64,000 nt of DNA from assembly GCA_037349315.1 (NCBI GenBank), contig JBAIAC010000026.1:6386001-6450000 (forward strand), read 5' to 3'. This document shows positions 1 through 13,500 of the stretch, in pieces; position 1 is the stretch's first letter; every line of letters starts with the position of its first letter. A program made the position numbers and the translations under genes. Source of the stretch: Chelydra serpentina. Its lineage: Eukaryota > Chordata > Testudines > Chelydridae. Under the pieces are notes generated by a model that saw nothing but the letters and a program-made list of their open reading frames with translations, had not been told where the DNA came from and made no database searches.

Positions 1-766
<766 letters not shown>

Positions 767-1528
767 TTACATTTTGAAAAGTGACCAGCTGAGTGTTTTG
801 GACAGTAGCCCACGTGAGCGACCCCGTACTGGGAATGATTTAGAGATCCTTTGCCCCTAAATCCGCAGCTGCTGGGACCCTGGTTGGCACTTCGCCCTTG
901 GGTATCAGGAAGAACCGGAGCGGGGAAAGGCAGAAGCCACCTCCTGGGCCATTAGGAGAATCCACAAAGGGTGTGAGGGAGACCGGGATATGGAGATGGG
1001 GTCTGAGAAGGATGGGGTAGCTGAAACCTCTGTGGCCTCTCAAACTCTCAGAGAGTGCATGCCAGCCCCCTCCCTGTTCAATGTAGCTAATGGAGGGGAG
1101 GAGGTAGATGGACCCAAACCAACATCTTGAATCCAAACACTCCCAAACTTTGGGAAAGTGTGGAGCCTAATTTGAATTTTGCAGCCCTGGCCCCGTCTCT
1201 GCTAAGAAAGGAATTTGGTTCTTTCACTAGAAACAGTGAGGAGTATCATAAAAAGCCGAGTAAGAGTGGAGAGTTCAGATCACTGATGAGAGCAAGGCGC
1301 GAGCAGTGACGGAAGGCAGAATAGCAGCAGGGATGAAGGAGAGCTCTGCTCTGCAGTGAAAGATGTGAGGAAGATGGTAGACTGTGGATCATGGCAGCTT
1401 TGTACAGGTCCTGGAGGTGTTTGATCTGTAATGAGGCAGAGTTGCGAGGGACAACTGACATGGAATGATACAGGGAGCGGGTGCGGGATAGGGGGGCAGA
1501 CGTGTAATTAGGTGACTATGAGAACATG

Positions 1529-1802
1529 TATCAGAGGGGTAGCCGTGTTAGTCTGGATCTGTAGAAGCGACAAAGGGTCCTGTGGCACCTTATAGACTAA
1601 CAGAGGTATTGAAGCATAAGCTTTCGTGGGTGAATACCCACTTCTTCGGATGCAAGCAGTGGGTGAATACCCACTTCTTCAGATGCAAGCAGTGGACATT
1701 TCCACTGCTTGCATCCGAAGAAGTGGGTATTCACCCACGAAAGCTTATGCTTCAATACCTCTGTTAGTCTATAAGGTGCCACACGACCCTTTGTCGCTTC
1801 TG
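1529..1802. mobile_element. Penelope-like short element, inverted-arm (hairpin) copy
   Basis: A forward arm starts near 1532 with CAGAGGGGTAGCCGTGTTAG and runs through CATAAGCTTTCGTGGGTGAA. A second partial forward copy of the TGGGTGAATACCCACTTCTT segment follows. The same sequence then returns in reverse complement to 1802. The target duplication TGAGAACATG is seen at 1519-1528 and 1803-1812. The family name is inferred: variable-length target duplications plus tandem and inverted partial copies are typical of Penelope-like elements. Confidence 0.7.
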
Positions 1803-3752
1803 TGAGAACATGGAGTAACAGCGGGTAGGTGATGCATGTAGCAGAAAGTGAAGCTTGGTCACTTGTGCTTAACCAGTAACAAGTTCAGTTCCACCCTAGG
1901 AAACTTTAAAATCGCTCTCAGATGATTTAAAGTTGCTAATAATTTCTGTGCTTCCTGCTGGCTCCAGGGCCATGTTGTATTGGAAGGAAGGAAGGCAATG
2001 GGTTAGAAACCAGACAGAGGGCCAGCAGGTGGCTGGAGTCTGAGCAGGTACAATGAAAGAGAGATGCTCACTTGTTGCTGTGATTCTATGGAACTCTACC
2101 AATGTCCCTCCCCTGGTATTCTCAGCTCAACCAATAGGGCCACACTTAGGGTCTCAAGATGAGCTCGCCTGGCGTGAATTGTGACAAAAATTGGTCAATG
2201 GTAAGGAGCGGTATGGAACGGGGATACTCTGCTATTGGGTGTGTGTGCGTGGAGAGAGAGGCTAGCACACACCATGTGTCTTATTTTTAACGATGCATGT
2301 GTGTGCAAAAATGTGTGCATGATTGTGCACCTCATTTGCCCATGCACTTAGCACAATTGCCATGCCAATTTTTACTTGCACGGGCAAATCATCGGCCTCT
2401 CGTGATTCCTATTTCTCCTGAAACCCAACTTCTTATGAGACCCATGAATGTTTAACCCACCTCTGCATTGTATCATTGTCTTCTCAGCACTGAACCCCCA
2501 TGCTCTAGATAGCAGGGAGTGCTTCTGTATATCCAGACAGCCCCTAGCACGCTCTGGGGCTTAGCATCAATGATAATAATAATTATTATTATATATGTAT
2601 GATAAATTGCAAAACAATGATAATTTATCTGCAGTTTACCCTGTACATTTGACCATCTCCCCAGCACTCTGCCCACCAATCTGGCTCTGCCGGGTCTAAC
2701 TCTGACATTCCAGACCCATGAGCAGCTTCAAAGAGCTGCCATATTTTGTTAAAGCAACTCGACAGGGACATGTTTCCATCTTTCTTCCCGTTGTGCAAAT
2801 CTCGCCCTACGCACAGATTTTCCACCCTCCGAAAAATCAACCGCTCGGCGCAATATTCATTCCTGCCCCAGGGATGAGGTGGTTACGTTCTACTATCTAA
2901 TGGCCTTGATGGGAAGAGAGATTTCAAGTGTTCCCATGGGAAACAGCATTCACGTCTAGCCCTGGAAGATTTTATCCACACTCATTTTGGAGGGAGTGGC
3001 ATAACTTTCTCTTGACTTTGCCACTTGTGAGGGATGTGAAGACCCCAAACTCCTGGTGCTAAAACCACTAGGCCACACACCCCTGTTGTGTGTTCTCTCT
3101 ACTATCCTGCTCACCCAATGGTTTCTCCAGAAGAAACCATCCCATGAAGTGCTTGCTGTTCTCTGGATCTGTTTTTGTCTAAAATCTTTTAGATTCAAAG
3201 CTCTTTGGGCAGAGACATTTTCGGTATTTTGTGCAGCACTGAACACACTGCTACCATGTAACCAATAATAGCAAAGTATCATTTATAATTAAAAAAATGC
3301 CCAATCTGTGCATGCACTTTTGGTGGGAGGCAAGAGTTGCATGCACACATTAGGTGTGCAATTGAGTGTGCATTTTTGCACCCTACACACATTTATACCT
3401 GTGGCAATCCGGGCAGTGTTCATCAGGTGCCTCAATATGGGTTCATGTTCACTATGGATCCAAAGATTTCTGAGCACACAAAAGCCGTTGTGCTAAGCGA
3501 AGGGTCAGGGTGAGCTTCCCAACCCTGAGTTGTTTCCAGTGAGCAGGATGAGTTTACAACATGTTGCAGACAGAGGGCTGTGGCTGTGTATGGGATAAAT
3601 GGTCTCTTGCTTCCTGCTGGGTATGTGTGGATTAAGGAGCTCCAAATAGCCCCAGAAGTCCTCGCTATCTCTTACCTTCATGGAGTCCACCTGCGGCATA
3701 ACAAGAACTCGATACTTTGAAGAGTGAGTGCCACGTTTTCCTGAGATGCCCG

Positions 3753-4459
3753 TGTAGTGGGGTGATCACCCTGCTCTGGCCCTGAAGGGGTTAATAGCAG
3801 CCCTGGAGAGGGCTGAGGCTTTGGAAGGCTAATTGGGGAAGCAGCCACAGCTGTGGCCAGTTCAATGCGGGCCCAGCTGGCCCTTATAAGAGGGCTGTGG
3901 GCCAGCTGCTAAGGAATTTCTCTCTGCTTGCTGTAGAGAGATAGAGCCCAGCTGCCTGAGACCAAAGTACCTAAGGTAGAGCAGTGCTGGGGGAAGGCAA
4001 GAGGAGCTGGGGAGCTCTAGGCTGGTAAACCCCCAGGCTGCAGGCTTGTGCGGGGCCTAAACAGGTACTGGGGTTGCAGAGGTGCAGCCCGGGGTTAGGC
4101 AGAGGCAGCTGGTCCTAACTCCTTGCCAATGATGAGTGGCCATTACAGACTGTAGTCTGCCCCAGTGATGGTGACTGGCAGTAGCCACTGAGGCAAGGTG
4201 GGGATAGAGGCTTGGGGGTTCCCCTGGGAGAGGAGACCCAGATCTGTGGGTTACTGCAGTGGGCAGAACCCAGAGACAAAGGGGCACTGCCAGGGGGCAG
4301 CACCCCAAGCTAAAAGGGTACCGGGGTCCGGGAGGGACATGGGGCCAGCGGCAGGCGAGACCCCGGCCTACAGAGGGTGCTCTGTGCTGGGAAAAGAACT
4401 AATTCCTGGATGACCAGCAGGAGGCGCTGTGCCAGTGAGTCGCACTTGGTGTTGCTACA
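3753..4459 (+). mobile_element. Solo LTR of an endogenous retroelement
   Basis: The element begins TGTAGTGGGGTGATCACC and ends GTTGCTACA (TG...CA). It is flanked by the 5-bp duplication GCCCG at 3748-3752 and 4460-4464. A TATA-like box (CTTATAAGAGG) lies near 3880, which supports the plus orientation. It is non-coding and has no internal viral genes. The family is common in turtle DNA as far as I recall; the class (ERV or Gypsy) is undecided. Confidence 0.75.
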
Positions 4460-5277
4460 GCCCGTAAACCAATGCAGATGATCTGAACTAATTATTTTGC
4501 AAACAGGTGAGATGCACCAGAGAGAGCTGCCATTCGGAGCAGGAAAAGAATTTGCTCCCAGATTCAGCCTTTTTGTGGAGCTCCGGTACTGCAGGACACA
4601 GCAAGCGACTTGCAGGCATTTGGGAATATGGGATAGCTGCATGGGCACAGGGATTGGGGAGTAGGGCATGTATGAACAAGCAAATGGTACAGCTGCACGG
4701 TGGTTGGGTATATGAGCAGGGACACATGGATGGGTGTAGGGTGTGTGTGTGGAAGTAGGGCACAGCTGTTGGGCACAGGTACCTGGGTGCCGAGCGTGTG
4801 TGTATGGGCAAAGAATACAGCTGCAAAGGGAGCCACTTATTTGAGACCGTCACATCTGTATGCAGTCAGGCCACAGGTGTAGCAAAGCAAGTTCCTCTGG
4901 TTCTGACTGTTTGCATCAATTCAAGTTTATGGCTCCTGGAGCATATTCATGCCACAAGGATCTACTCACTTGTCCATGAGCATTTCCATGAGCAGACATG
5001 CTATTGCATTTTTAAACTGACATTTCATGTCTTAAGTCCTGGTTTACATTGTGTGCTGCTGAAACTTGGCTTACACCTTATCAGCCCAAATCTAAAATAT
5101 TTCTTTAAAATCTGTACAATTGTTTTTTAAGTTTTGGAGCAGCAAGGGAAACTCGAATCCATGCACTGCTTAAGTTTTAGAACCAGTTTGTCTTGTAGAT
5201 GGACTTAGGTCCATTTAGAGTTTGTTTTGGTGCAAATATTTAGAGGCAGACATGCTATTGTAAAACACAGTGCTGTC

Positions 5278-5465
5278 TAGTGGTTAGAGCGGGGGACTGG
5301 GCATTAAGACTTCCAGTTTCTGTTTCCACTGGGTGACCGTGGGCAAGTTCTCCCCTCTGTGAAATAGAAACGATGCGACTAACCTACCTCACCAGGTGAG
5401 GAGAGTTGTAACTGATTTTTGTAAAGTGCTTTGACATCCTTGGATAATAGTGGTGTTAGGGCAGA
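5278..5465 (+). repeat. MIR-like ancient SINE
   Basis: A tRNA-like head (TAGTGGTTAGAGCGGGGGACTG) is followed by the core phrase 'gggtgaccgtgggcaagt', 'tctgtgaaatagaaa' and 'gtaaagtgctttgacatcc'. This order is characteristic of MIR-type SINEs. The copy is diverged and has no clear target duplication. Confidence 0.6.
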
Positions 5466-5574
5466 ATATTCCTATTTCTCTTTCAACTCTATAGTTGATC
5501 GGGCAGTGTCTTGGAGCTGCAGTTCATGTGCTTCCTCTTTTAGGCTCTGATTCAGCCTTAGTGGTTGATCTGAC

Positions 5575-6757
5575 TGTGATGGGTTGGACCCCCCTTTTAG
5601 ACCCATCTGATGGGCTGGGGTCCCACTGAGCCCGCCCGTCCGACCAGTGGGTTCCCCTCACTCTGTGCTGCTGTGACAGGCTCTCAAGCCCCCTTCCAGC
5701 ACACACACGTAGGGACACCCCCAGCTGTAGAATCACAGAGTCTGCAATCGGCCCAGTGTGGGAGGACGCAGCTCGGGGATTTGGCCAGCACTTTGCACAC
5801 CCCCTCTGGAGTGTAAACCCAAAATTATATTGTCTAGGGCTGTGTAGAGATTTATACAGTGTAAGCTCACGAAATTCGCTCCCTCCTCAGTGTGGAGAAA
5901 GATGCACAGCTTTTTGCCCCCCTCCCCCTCCCCCGTCATGAATTGCACAAGTGGGTTTTGGAATAAACAAAAAACAAGTCTATTAACTACAAAAAGTAAA
6001 TTGAAAGTGATTATAAGGGATAGCAAACAGAACAAAGCAGATTACTGAGCAAATCAAACAAAACACGCAAACTAAGCTGAATACACTAAGGAACATTGGC
6101 TACAAATAATAATTTCTCACCCTAAATGCTGTTTCAAGCAGGTTGCAGAGTTTCTTCAAGGTAAACTGCACCGCTTTCAGCTTAAATCTCCAGGGATTCC
6201 TTTTACAGGCTGACTTTCTCGCCTGGGCGCTGCCTCCCCCCAGTTTAGTTTTCCTTCTTGGGCGGGGAGGCAGTGGAGAAGAGCCTAGATTAACTCACTC
6301 CCCAGCCTTAAATAGGATTTACAGCTAGCGGGAATATTTTGTTTCTGAGCCTACCCCCTTCCAGTGGAAAAATACCAGATCAAGATGGAATCCCATACCA
6401 GGTGACATGATCACATGACCTTGCAGTGTCAAAGCAGCATCCCAGGAAGCTTCTCAGGAAGGAGGAAGATTAGTATCTTCAGACCTATTGTCCTTCCTAA
6501 TGGCCCATCCCCGCTGTTTGCATACTGTCTGGTGGGCGTTCCCCAGGGGAAAACACAGTTGTAATTATTACATAGTCAATATTTCTAACTTCATATACTG
6601 AAATGAAACATGCCTACAAATAGGATAATCCTATCCAGTAAATCATAACCTTTCCAATAATACCTCATATGACCCATCTTGCATAAAGCATATTTTAGTT
6701 ATGCCATATTCATATCATAACAATAGTCCTAGGAAGAATATGGGGCGTAATGTCACA
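5575..6757. mobile_element. Solo LTR of an endogenous retrovirus
   Basis: A 1183-bp block runs from TGTGATGGGTTGGACCCC to GCGTAATGTCACA. It is flanked by CTGAC (5570-5574) and CTGGC (6758-6762), a 5-bp duplication with one change. TG...CA ends and no internal genes indicate a solo LTR. Orientation is uncertain; a decayed TTAATAGAC/TTTATTCC block on the reverse strand may be the old polyadenylation region. Confidence 0.65.
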
Positions 6758-6814
6758 CTGGCATATATGAGATGCCAGATCTAACAGTGTGGATTTGAGT
6801 GGCAGTCTTAAGGT

Positions 6815-6905
6815 GCAGTTACACTTCATCTCTCCGCCTCACTTTCCCCATCCATAAAATGGACATCGTAGCAGTTACCTACATCACAGAAGTTCTATGA
6901 GGACT
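6815..6905 (+). repeat. MIR-like fragment
   Basis: 'Cctcactttccccatccataaaatgg' followed by a short AT-rich tail is the 3' core of a MIR-type SINE. Only the 3' part remains. Confidence 0.4.
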
Positions 6906-7147
6906 TGTTAGTCAGGCCTTGTCTACACTGGAAAGTTTTTTTTGGTATAACTTTAATTTTTCTCCATAAAATCCCTTGCATCCATACACACTTTCTTTTT
7001 TCAATGTACCTGGCATATTATCCTGCCTTAATTAATACTGCTTCAGACAGTCTACTAATTGAATCACAGCTGTTGTTCATGCAATTGGACTTCTATCCCT
7101 TCCTGTTCACTGCGTGGGTCTTGCATGGATGTGTGGTTATGCGAGAG

Positions 7148-7271
7148 TAGGGTGACCAGACAGCAAGTGTGAAAAATCGGGACAGGGGGTGGAGGGTAAT
7201 AGGAGCCTATATAAGAAAAAGACCCCAAAATTGGGACAGTCCCTATAAAACCAGGACATCCGCTCACCCTA
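7148..7271. mobile_element. hAT MITE with TAGGGTGACCAGA termini
   Basis: The 124-bp element starts TAGGGTGACCAGACAGC and ends with the inverted terminus GCTCACCCTA. It is flanked by a perfect 8-bp duplication, TGCGAGAG, at 7140-7147 and 7272-7279, which marks it as hAT-type. A second copy is at 32396-32519. Confidence 0.85.
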
Positions 7272-7799
7272 TGCGAGAGCTTCATCTGAGTTAAAATGCA
7301 TGAAAATCACAGGAATGGTTTGACAAACACAATAGGTAAGGGATACAGAGTTACAGGGAGGCTGTGGTCAGAAGACTGGCTCAATATGGGGAGGAGGTGT
7401 TGCATAGAGGATGTTTATACTGTGCATCTTGAGTACTTGGGTACAAATCTTGAAAGTCTTCTGCTTAAGATAAAGGAAGCAAAGTACGGACAATGATTCA
7501 TGGGGACTCTGGGCAGCGGTATAGACCACCAAATCCTGAAGAGAAGGTGGGTGAGGGTCTTAGAACAAGGCAAGAATCGGGGGGGGAAAACATAGATGCC
7601 AAGGCAAAGGCCGATATGCTTAATAGCTATTGGGCTTCAGTCCATAAAAAGGCTAATAGTAACAAGGTATTTGGTGTAATAATAGTAAGTGTTGAAGCAA
7701 GACAAGGCAGGATCTGGGACGAGAACTGGTTAATCACAACTGGACTGTTTTCAGATAAGCAGGACTCAGCGAAATTTGCTGTAGAATGCTAAAGGGAGT

Positions 7800-9210
7800 T
7801 GCAGTGGAAACATTGGACATAGTCATTGAGAACTCAGGGGATAGAGAGGATTGGGAAAGCGTTAGTAGAGTGTCTGATTTTGAAGGAGGAAGGTGACCTA
7901 GGGAACGATGAACCGGTATATTTAATTTAAATACATGGTGAATTGCTTAAAAAAAAATCAAAATCAAAGCAGACAATTTCCAAGAGGACAGAGGTGCTAA
8001 CTAGTAGGCAGCACATAATTGTCAATAAACTAGTCTTGCCAAACTACTGTAACTGAATTATTTCCTTGAGAGGATATCCGGATTAGTAGATAGAGGAAAC
8101 ACAGCAGCCTTCGCACAATATGTCATTTGAGTAAGGCATTTGCTACAGTGCCACATGGAATTCTCGGGAGGAAACTATAAAAGTGGATTCGATGAAAATA
8201 CTGTATAATGGACACACAAGTCAAAAACAAGTTAAACACACAGAGCCATATCATGGCACCAGCCAGTTGAGTTGAGAGTTCTGTTGAAACACTAAGGGTG
8301 TAATATAGCCAGAGTAATTACTCAACCATGAATATCAGTAGAATCTTATCGGGCTCTATGCTGAGTCCTGTATTTTCATTATGAACACAGTGGCTGTAGA
8401 GTACATAAAAACAAATCCGAGGATGATACAAAGTGATTGACATTGCTGTAGATGACAGGATTAAAAGGCACTAAGATCTTGACGAATTACACAAATAGGC
8501 AAAAATTAAGAGTGTGAAATTCATTGCAGATGACTATAAAATAATTTATGTAGGAAGAAATTCTCCACGGTACAACCAGCTATAAAATGAGAACTGGGTG
8601 CAGGGCCACAGAGAAATTAGCCATTATATTGCACAATGCACTAAAGATGAACCAACAATGTGCTGCTGGCACACACAAAATACTTGCTGTATTCTCTTAT
8701 GTTAATAGGAGTATTGCACATCACTTAGCCCAGGGCTACACTAGGGGAGGGGGGTTGATCTACGATACGCAGCTTCAGCTACGTGAATAACGTAGCTGAA
8801 GTCGGCGTATCGTAATTGACTTACCTGGCCGTGAGGACGGTGGCGAGTCGATCGCTGCCGCTCCCACGTCGACTCCACTTCCGCCTTTCGATGAGGTGGA
8901 TTTCTGGAGCTGACGGGGAGAGCTTTCGGGGATCGATTAATCGTGTCTAAACGAGGCGTGAAAAATCGATCCCCGATAGATCGATTGCTTACCCGCCGAT
9001 CCGGTAGACAGTAATTGTTCCATGCTGCCCTGTATCTGAAGTAATTAGCTTAACCTGCACTGGAGAAAATGTAGGTTAAATATTAGCAATGAACTGAGTA
9101 AACTTCCAAGGGAGGCTTTGGAATTCTCATCAATACAGATTTTAAGGCTTACACTATGCACCTACTGGTATCCAGGAGGGATGTGTTTGGGATAATGAAT
9201 TCCAATCTAT
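7800..9210 (+). repeat. Decayed CR1 LINE, broken by a DNA repeat
   Basis: Fragments match the order of a CR1 reverse transcriptase and 3' end. 'Gtaaggcatttgctacagtgcc' (8132-8153) is a relic of the FSKAF-TVPH motif. 'Gctgtagatgacaggatt' (8445-8462) sits where the YADD-type catalytic motif would be. 'Aaacttccaagggaggctttggaa' (9099-9122) resembles the CR1 3' region. All frames are broken. A CpG-rich repeat at 8728-9013 lies between the LINE pieces. Confidence 0.5.
8728..9013. repeat. CpG-rich hairpin-forming DNA repeat
   Basis: Two internal palindromes are visible. GATACGCAGCTTCAGCTACG pairs with CGTAGCTGAAGTCGGCGTATC (8764-8811). GGGGATCGATTAATCG pairs with AAAAATCGATCCCC (8929-8977). GC and CpG content is much higher than in the flanks. 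I recognise it as an interspersed turtle DNA repeat but cannot give the superfamily. Confidence 0.5.
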
Positions 9211-10387
9211 CCAAGGTCTAAGGAAAGGTCTGCACCCACCAGAGTCGTCTTCAACTCAAAGGTACTTAATACCTATCTATGTTAGGTATTCCACTGAGAT
9301 CTTCCATTCCTAGGAGCACAGGGCCAACAGAGGGTCACCTTTCTATCCCCGCATCCACTTATATTAGCTCATACCGCTCTTAAATTAAAAGATGACCTGC
9401 TCTTTCTCTTCCTTCGATGCCAGTCAGAAGCAGGCTTAGGGGGGTTTGGTGTTTTTTATTAATGAATCTGAGACTGACGGTATTATTGTGGGAAAGCCTG
9501 AGTGAAGTTTTTGCATGTAGCTCTGGATGTGGTGAGGTTAATTCTTGGTCTTGTATCCTCCGGCAGCATACTCCCCATTCTTGCTCTAGTTGCTGGGAAG
9601 GTTCTGTCTCCTTTGTTCATGAGATTACACCTCTTGCTTGAGAGTTTCATTGTTCCAGTGGAATGCAGCTGTCATGGGAGGTCGGAGCTGCAGAAGGATA
9701 GTGGATCTCACAGGTGGCCAGGACCAATGCCATGCAGGGCTCTGGAAATCAGGACTGCGGCCCTGAATTGGTTCCTGTGTTCAATGGGGAGCTGGTGCGG
9801 AAGGTGCCATAACAGGGAGTTGTGTGTTCCCAGTGACCTGTGTTGCCACGCGGGTGGGTTGCTGTGTTCTGAACCAAGCTGGGGCTTCCTCGGGGCATGG
9901 GCTTCCTTCCTGGAGAGAAGGGATTGCAATAGCCTGTCTTAGATGAGGCCAGGGCTGCAGTCGATAGGATGAGGTGCATTCACTTGGACACCAGAGCTGA
10001 TGGTGAGGATTTCTTGCTGCTGTAGCTACTTGGGAGTCCAAGGACAGTGCAGGGCCTAGTGGAAACCCAAGGCTGTGAGCTGATTTCACAATCTGAGGGC
10101 AAATGCCTTTTCTGCAAGGGATTATTATGGAGGACAAGAGCTCGTTAAGTCACTTCTCCCTTCCCACTACCATCACTTCAGTCTTCAGCTTCACCCAGCT
10201 GCTCTTCTCCAGGGGCAGGTTTTAGAGAGGCAGCCAGACAGCTTGGGGATGGCGCTGAGGTCCGGGAGATGCCTCCCGCTGACATTTCAACCCGAGCCAT
10301 GTCTCCCACTAGCTCGCCTAGCGGGTTCATGTCTTCACCAATGGGCCTTTCTAGAAAGAAGTAAAGAGACAAATCTCCCCCCTGCAG

Positions 10388-10530
10388 GTGACAGGATGCT
10401 TGGCTGGATTGAGAGAGTGGTGCCTCACCCTCCTGGCACCCCTCACCAGCCTCCCCTAGTGGAGAACGGAGACAAAACTGCAGAACCCAGGGTCATCGCT
10501 GCCGCACCCAGGCCTGGAGAGGCAGCGCAG
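10388..10530 (+). CDS. CNGB1: CNGB1 coding exon 1 (start codon, GARP repeat R1)
   Basis: The acceptor CCCCCTGCAG ends at 10387, then eight untranslated bases, then ATG at 10396. The encoded [16 protein letters not shown] is nearly the mammalian CNGB1/GARP amino terminus and is repeat R1. Its PHP replaces the usual PQP. Residues 17-45 are polar and Pro/Ala-rich. The donor is CAG|gtgagc at 10531, phase 0. The good acceptor just before the ATG means an upstream non-coding exon exists. Confidence 0.93.
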
Positions 10531-13500
10531 GTGAGCGGGGAACAGCCAGGGGAGAGGGGGGAGCTCAGGGGTTGGCCACTGCTGGGCTGGGCATACAAGG
10601 GGCACAAGTGTGTGCGTCCTGCTACACATCCTCTCAAGTGTTAGATAGAGGGCAGGTTCCTTGCCAAACTACAACAACCCCAATCCGCAACCAAGCAGAC
10701 GTTGTCGATGCGACTCTTCCTGGAGACTGGCCGAGACGGGAACGCAGGTTGGAAACGAAGTCTCTTGGCCGTCAGTGTGAGTGAGGCTCGCACAGCGCAT
10801 CCAGCAGCCCAATACGCGACTCTAGCTAGAGCTTTCCTTCTCTTGTTGTCACGAGCAGTTTCCCAGGCACTGTTTGAAATTGCTGCACCTTTGTGTTCGT
10901 TCATGAGAACCAGGAAGTGAAACTGACTAGGAAAAAAGGTCCCGATTCTCCAGTTGGAACCGCGTGAGCAGACACGCCCGTTAACTTACATGCCTAAGTG
11001 GTTCCGCATCTAGTATATGGATCCATCTGTAAACAAAGGTGACATGGTACCAGTCTATAGTCACTGTCCAGACTCTGGGAACTGTAGCAAAGGAGCCATT
11101 GAGTGGGGAGGGAATAGCTCAGTGGTTTGAGCATTGGCCTGCTAAACCCAGGGTTGTGAGTTCAATCCTTGAGGGGGCCATTTAGGGATCTGGGGCAAAA
11201 ATTGGGGATTGGTCCTGCTTTGAGCAGGGGGTTGGACTAGATGACCTCCTGAGGTCCCTTCCACCCCTGATATTCTATGATAGAGGGTGAAGTCATTTAG
11301 ATTTTAATTCAGGTTTGATAAGCTCAGGTCGATTTAGGAGTACAGGGATGGAGGTTGTAACGTGACTTTTCACTGGAAATCTTTCCTTTAATGTTTTAAT
11401 CCCTAAAAGCTGCCGAAAGAAAACTCCGCGTGTCCAGGAAAATCTTCCAGCTGCGGTCAGATAGAAGGTGAGTTCCTGAAAACAACGTTCCTGCCAAATC
11501 TAAACTTCATAAATGAAAATAGCAAGAGCTTGTGGTAGGTATCCAGAGCACGGCCACTCAGCCAGCTTGGGAAGGGCACGGGGGTCAGCTCCTGCTCTCC
11601 CCCCTGCTGGAAGCCAGACATTCGGAGTGGATTTCAGCAAGTAGCAGCCATCCTGGCCCATGGCAGGACTCAGTGTTTTCTCCCTTTACGCCAGCTCAGC
11701 TGAGACTTGCCCAGGAGACCCCAGCTCTAAAGCAGAGTGTCCTCCATGTCATGCCAGTATAGTTGTGCGTGGCTGTCTCGGCCAGAAGTCACTCTTACAC
11801 AAACATTGTTCACCACTGCCCAGATACACTCAGCCTTTCCGCCTCTGCCTCTAGCCCACACCACACCCTCTGGGCGGGGTCTCTGGTAGCCAATCACCAC
11901 CTTGACCCGCAACTCTCTCTAATGTATGTGAATTCCATAAAGGTTGCAGGGATTCTCCTCGTCCATTTGGCTTCAGTCGTAGAGGTGTACAGCTGAGGTG
12001 TACGAACAGCACGTTCGCTCCCCCGCAGGACTCCCAGTGCTGTCACAGCGTCGCCAGGCAGTGGCCTGGTCCCCGTAGGCCAATGTTAACATAGATCTGC
12101 TCGCACAAAGCTTTGTCGGGGTGCATGAGACCAGGTTTCACGTCGCCGCTGGTGTTACCTGATAGAATCTGGCATCTCCGCACACCAAGAAAAACCAAAG
12201 AGCTGGTGATTTGAAAGAGTATTCACCCACGAAAGCTTATGCTTCAATACCTCTGTTAGTCTATAAGGTGCCACAGGACCCTTTGTCGCTTCTGCAGATC
12301 CAGACTAACACGGCTACCCCTCTGACACTGGTGATTTGAAAGTGTATTTAAAAATGCATTTCTTGAAAGCAAACAGTCTGGCTTGCGCTAACAAGATCTA
12401 GCTATTTAGGCCCCCAGTGGCCCTTCTAACAAGTGTTTTTTCTTTATTTTTTGCTTTCATTTAGGGGCAGGGAAGAAAGTGACCTTCATCACGACCCACG
12501 AGCCAGGCCCATCATCAGTGTCTTCGGCTGAAAGGTGTCTTCCTCTTTTTCTCTCACGTTCTCTTTCTCTCTCACACTCGTGGCAGCGAGGAGTTAGGGT
12601 TGGAAATACCAGCTGAGAGAGAAGGACTTCTAACAAATCTGAATTCTGACTTCAGATAGAAAGCAGGGCTTTAGATAGCTGCTAGACATCCTGCTCTGGG
12701 GGGTGGGAGGGTGTGATCTGTGTGGAGAAGGAACCCTTTGCACCCTGATCTCCCTAATTACATACCAAAAGGAGCTTGGTTGCCTTCATGGCATCTCCCT
12801 GGTCTTGCGGCGTCCCCTCCACTGAGGTCCTCTTGTGGGCAGGGAGTGGAGAAAGGGCATGCTGAGGAGGAATGGGCAGGCCAGGAGCAGGGCCAATGGA
12901 GCATTATCATCTATCCAGCTCTGTGGAACTTACTAAGGAAAGGTGACACAGCCTGAGGCGGCATTATCTTTTCCCCAGAGTCCCCCCTGCGCTGGGGATC
13001 TCCCTTTTAAGGCTGGGGTCTCTGGGCCTGGGGGGAAGTCTCTGGATCTCTGGTGGCATGGCTCCATTGGGCTGGCTGGGAGTTGGAGAGGGACCGATGG
13101 GGACACATTGCTGGAGCAGAGCTCTCAGTGGCCAGCCCTGATCTCCTGCAGATTCCACAGGGTCCATAAGGTTTCTAGAGGATCCTGTGATCTGCTCCAT
13201 GGAGGAGGGGAAACCCCACTTCTTTGTTGGGTCACTGTGGGGGAATCTCCACGAGGGAACGCGTATGAGATAAATTGTCGCCTGCGGTTTGATTAGCGTG
13301 GCAGACCCTAGCCCGTCCATTCTCTTGCAGTGCTGGAAGGGGTGTACTTTCATGGCTATCTCAGGAGCTGGGAAAGGTAGTCCCTCAGCCAGCCCAGAAT
13401 CCAGGGATGCTGCAGACCGTCAGAAAGAGCTTCGAGAACAGTTTGGACTACCCTGACCAGGTACCGACCAGAACCAGATCGATGGGATCACCCAGTAGCG

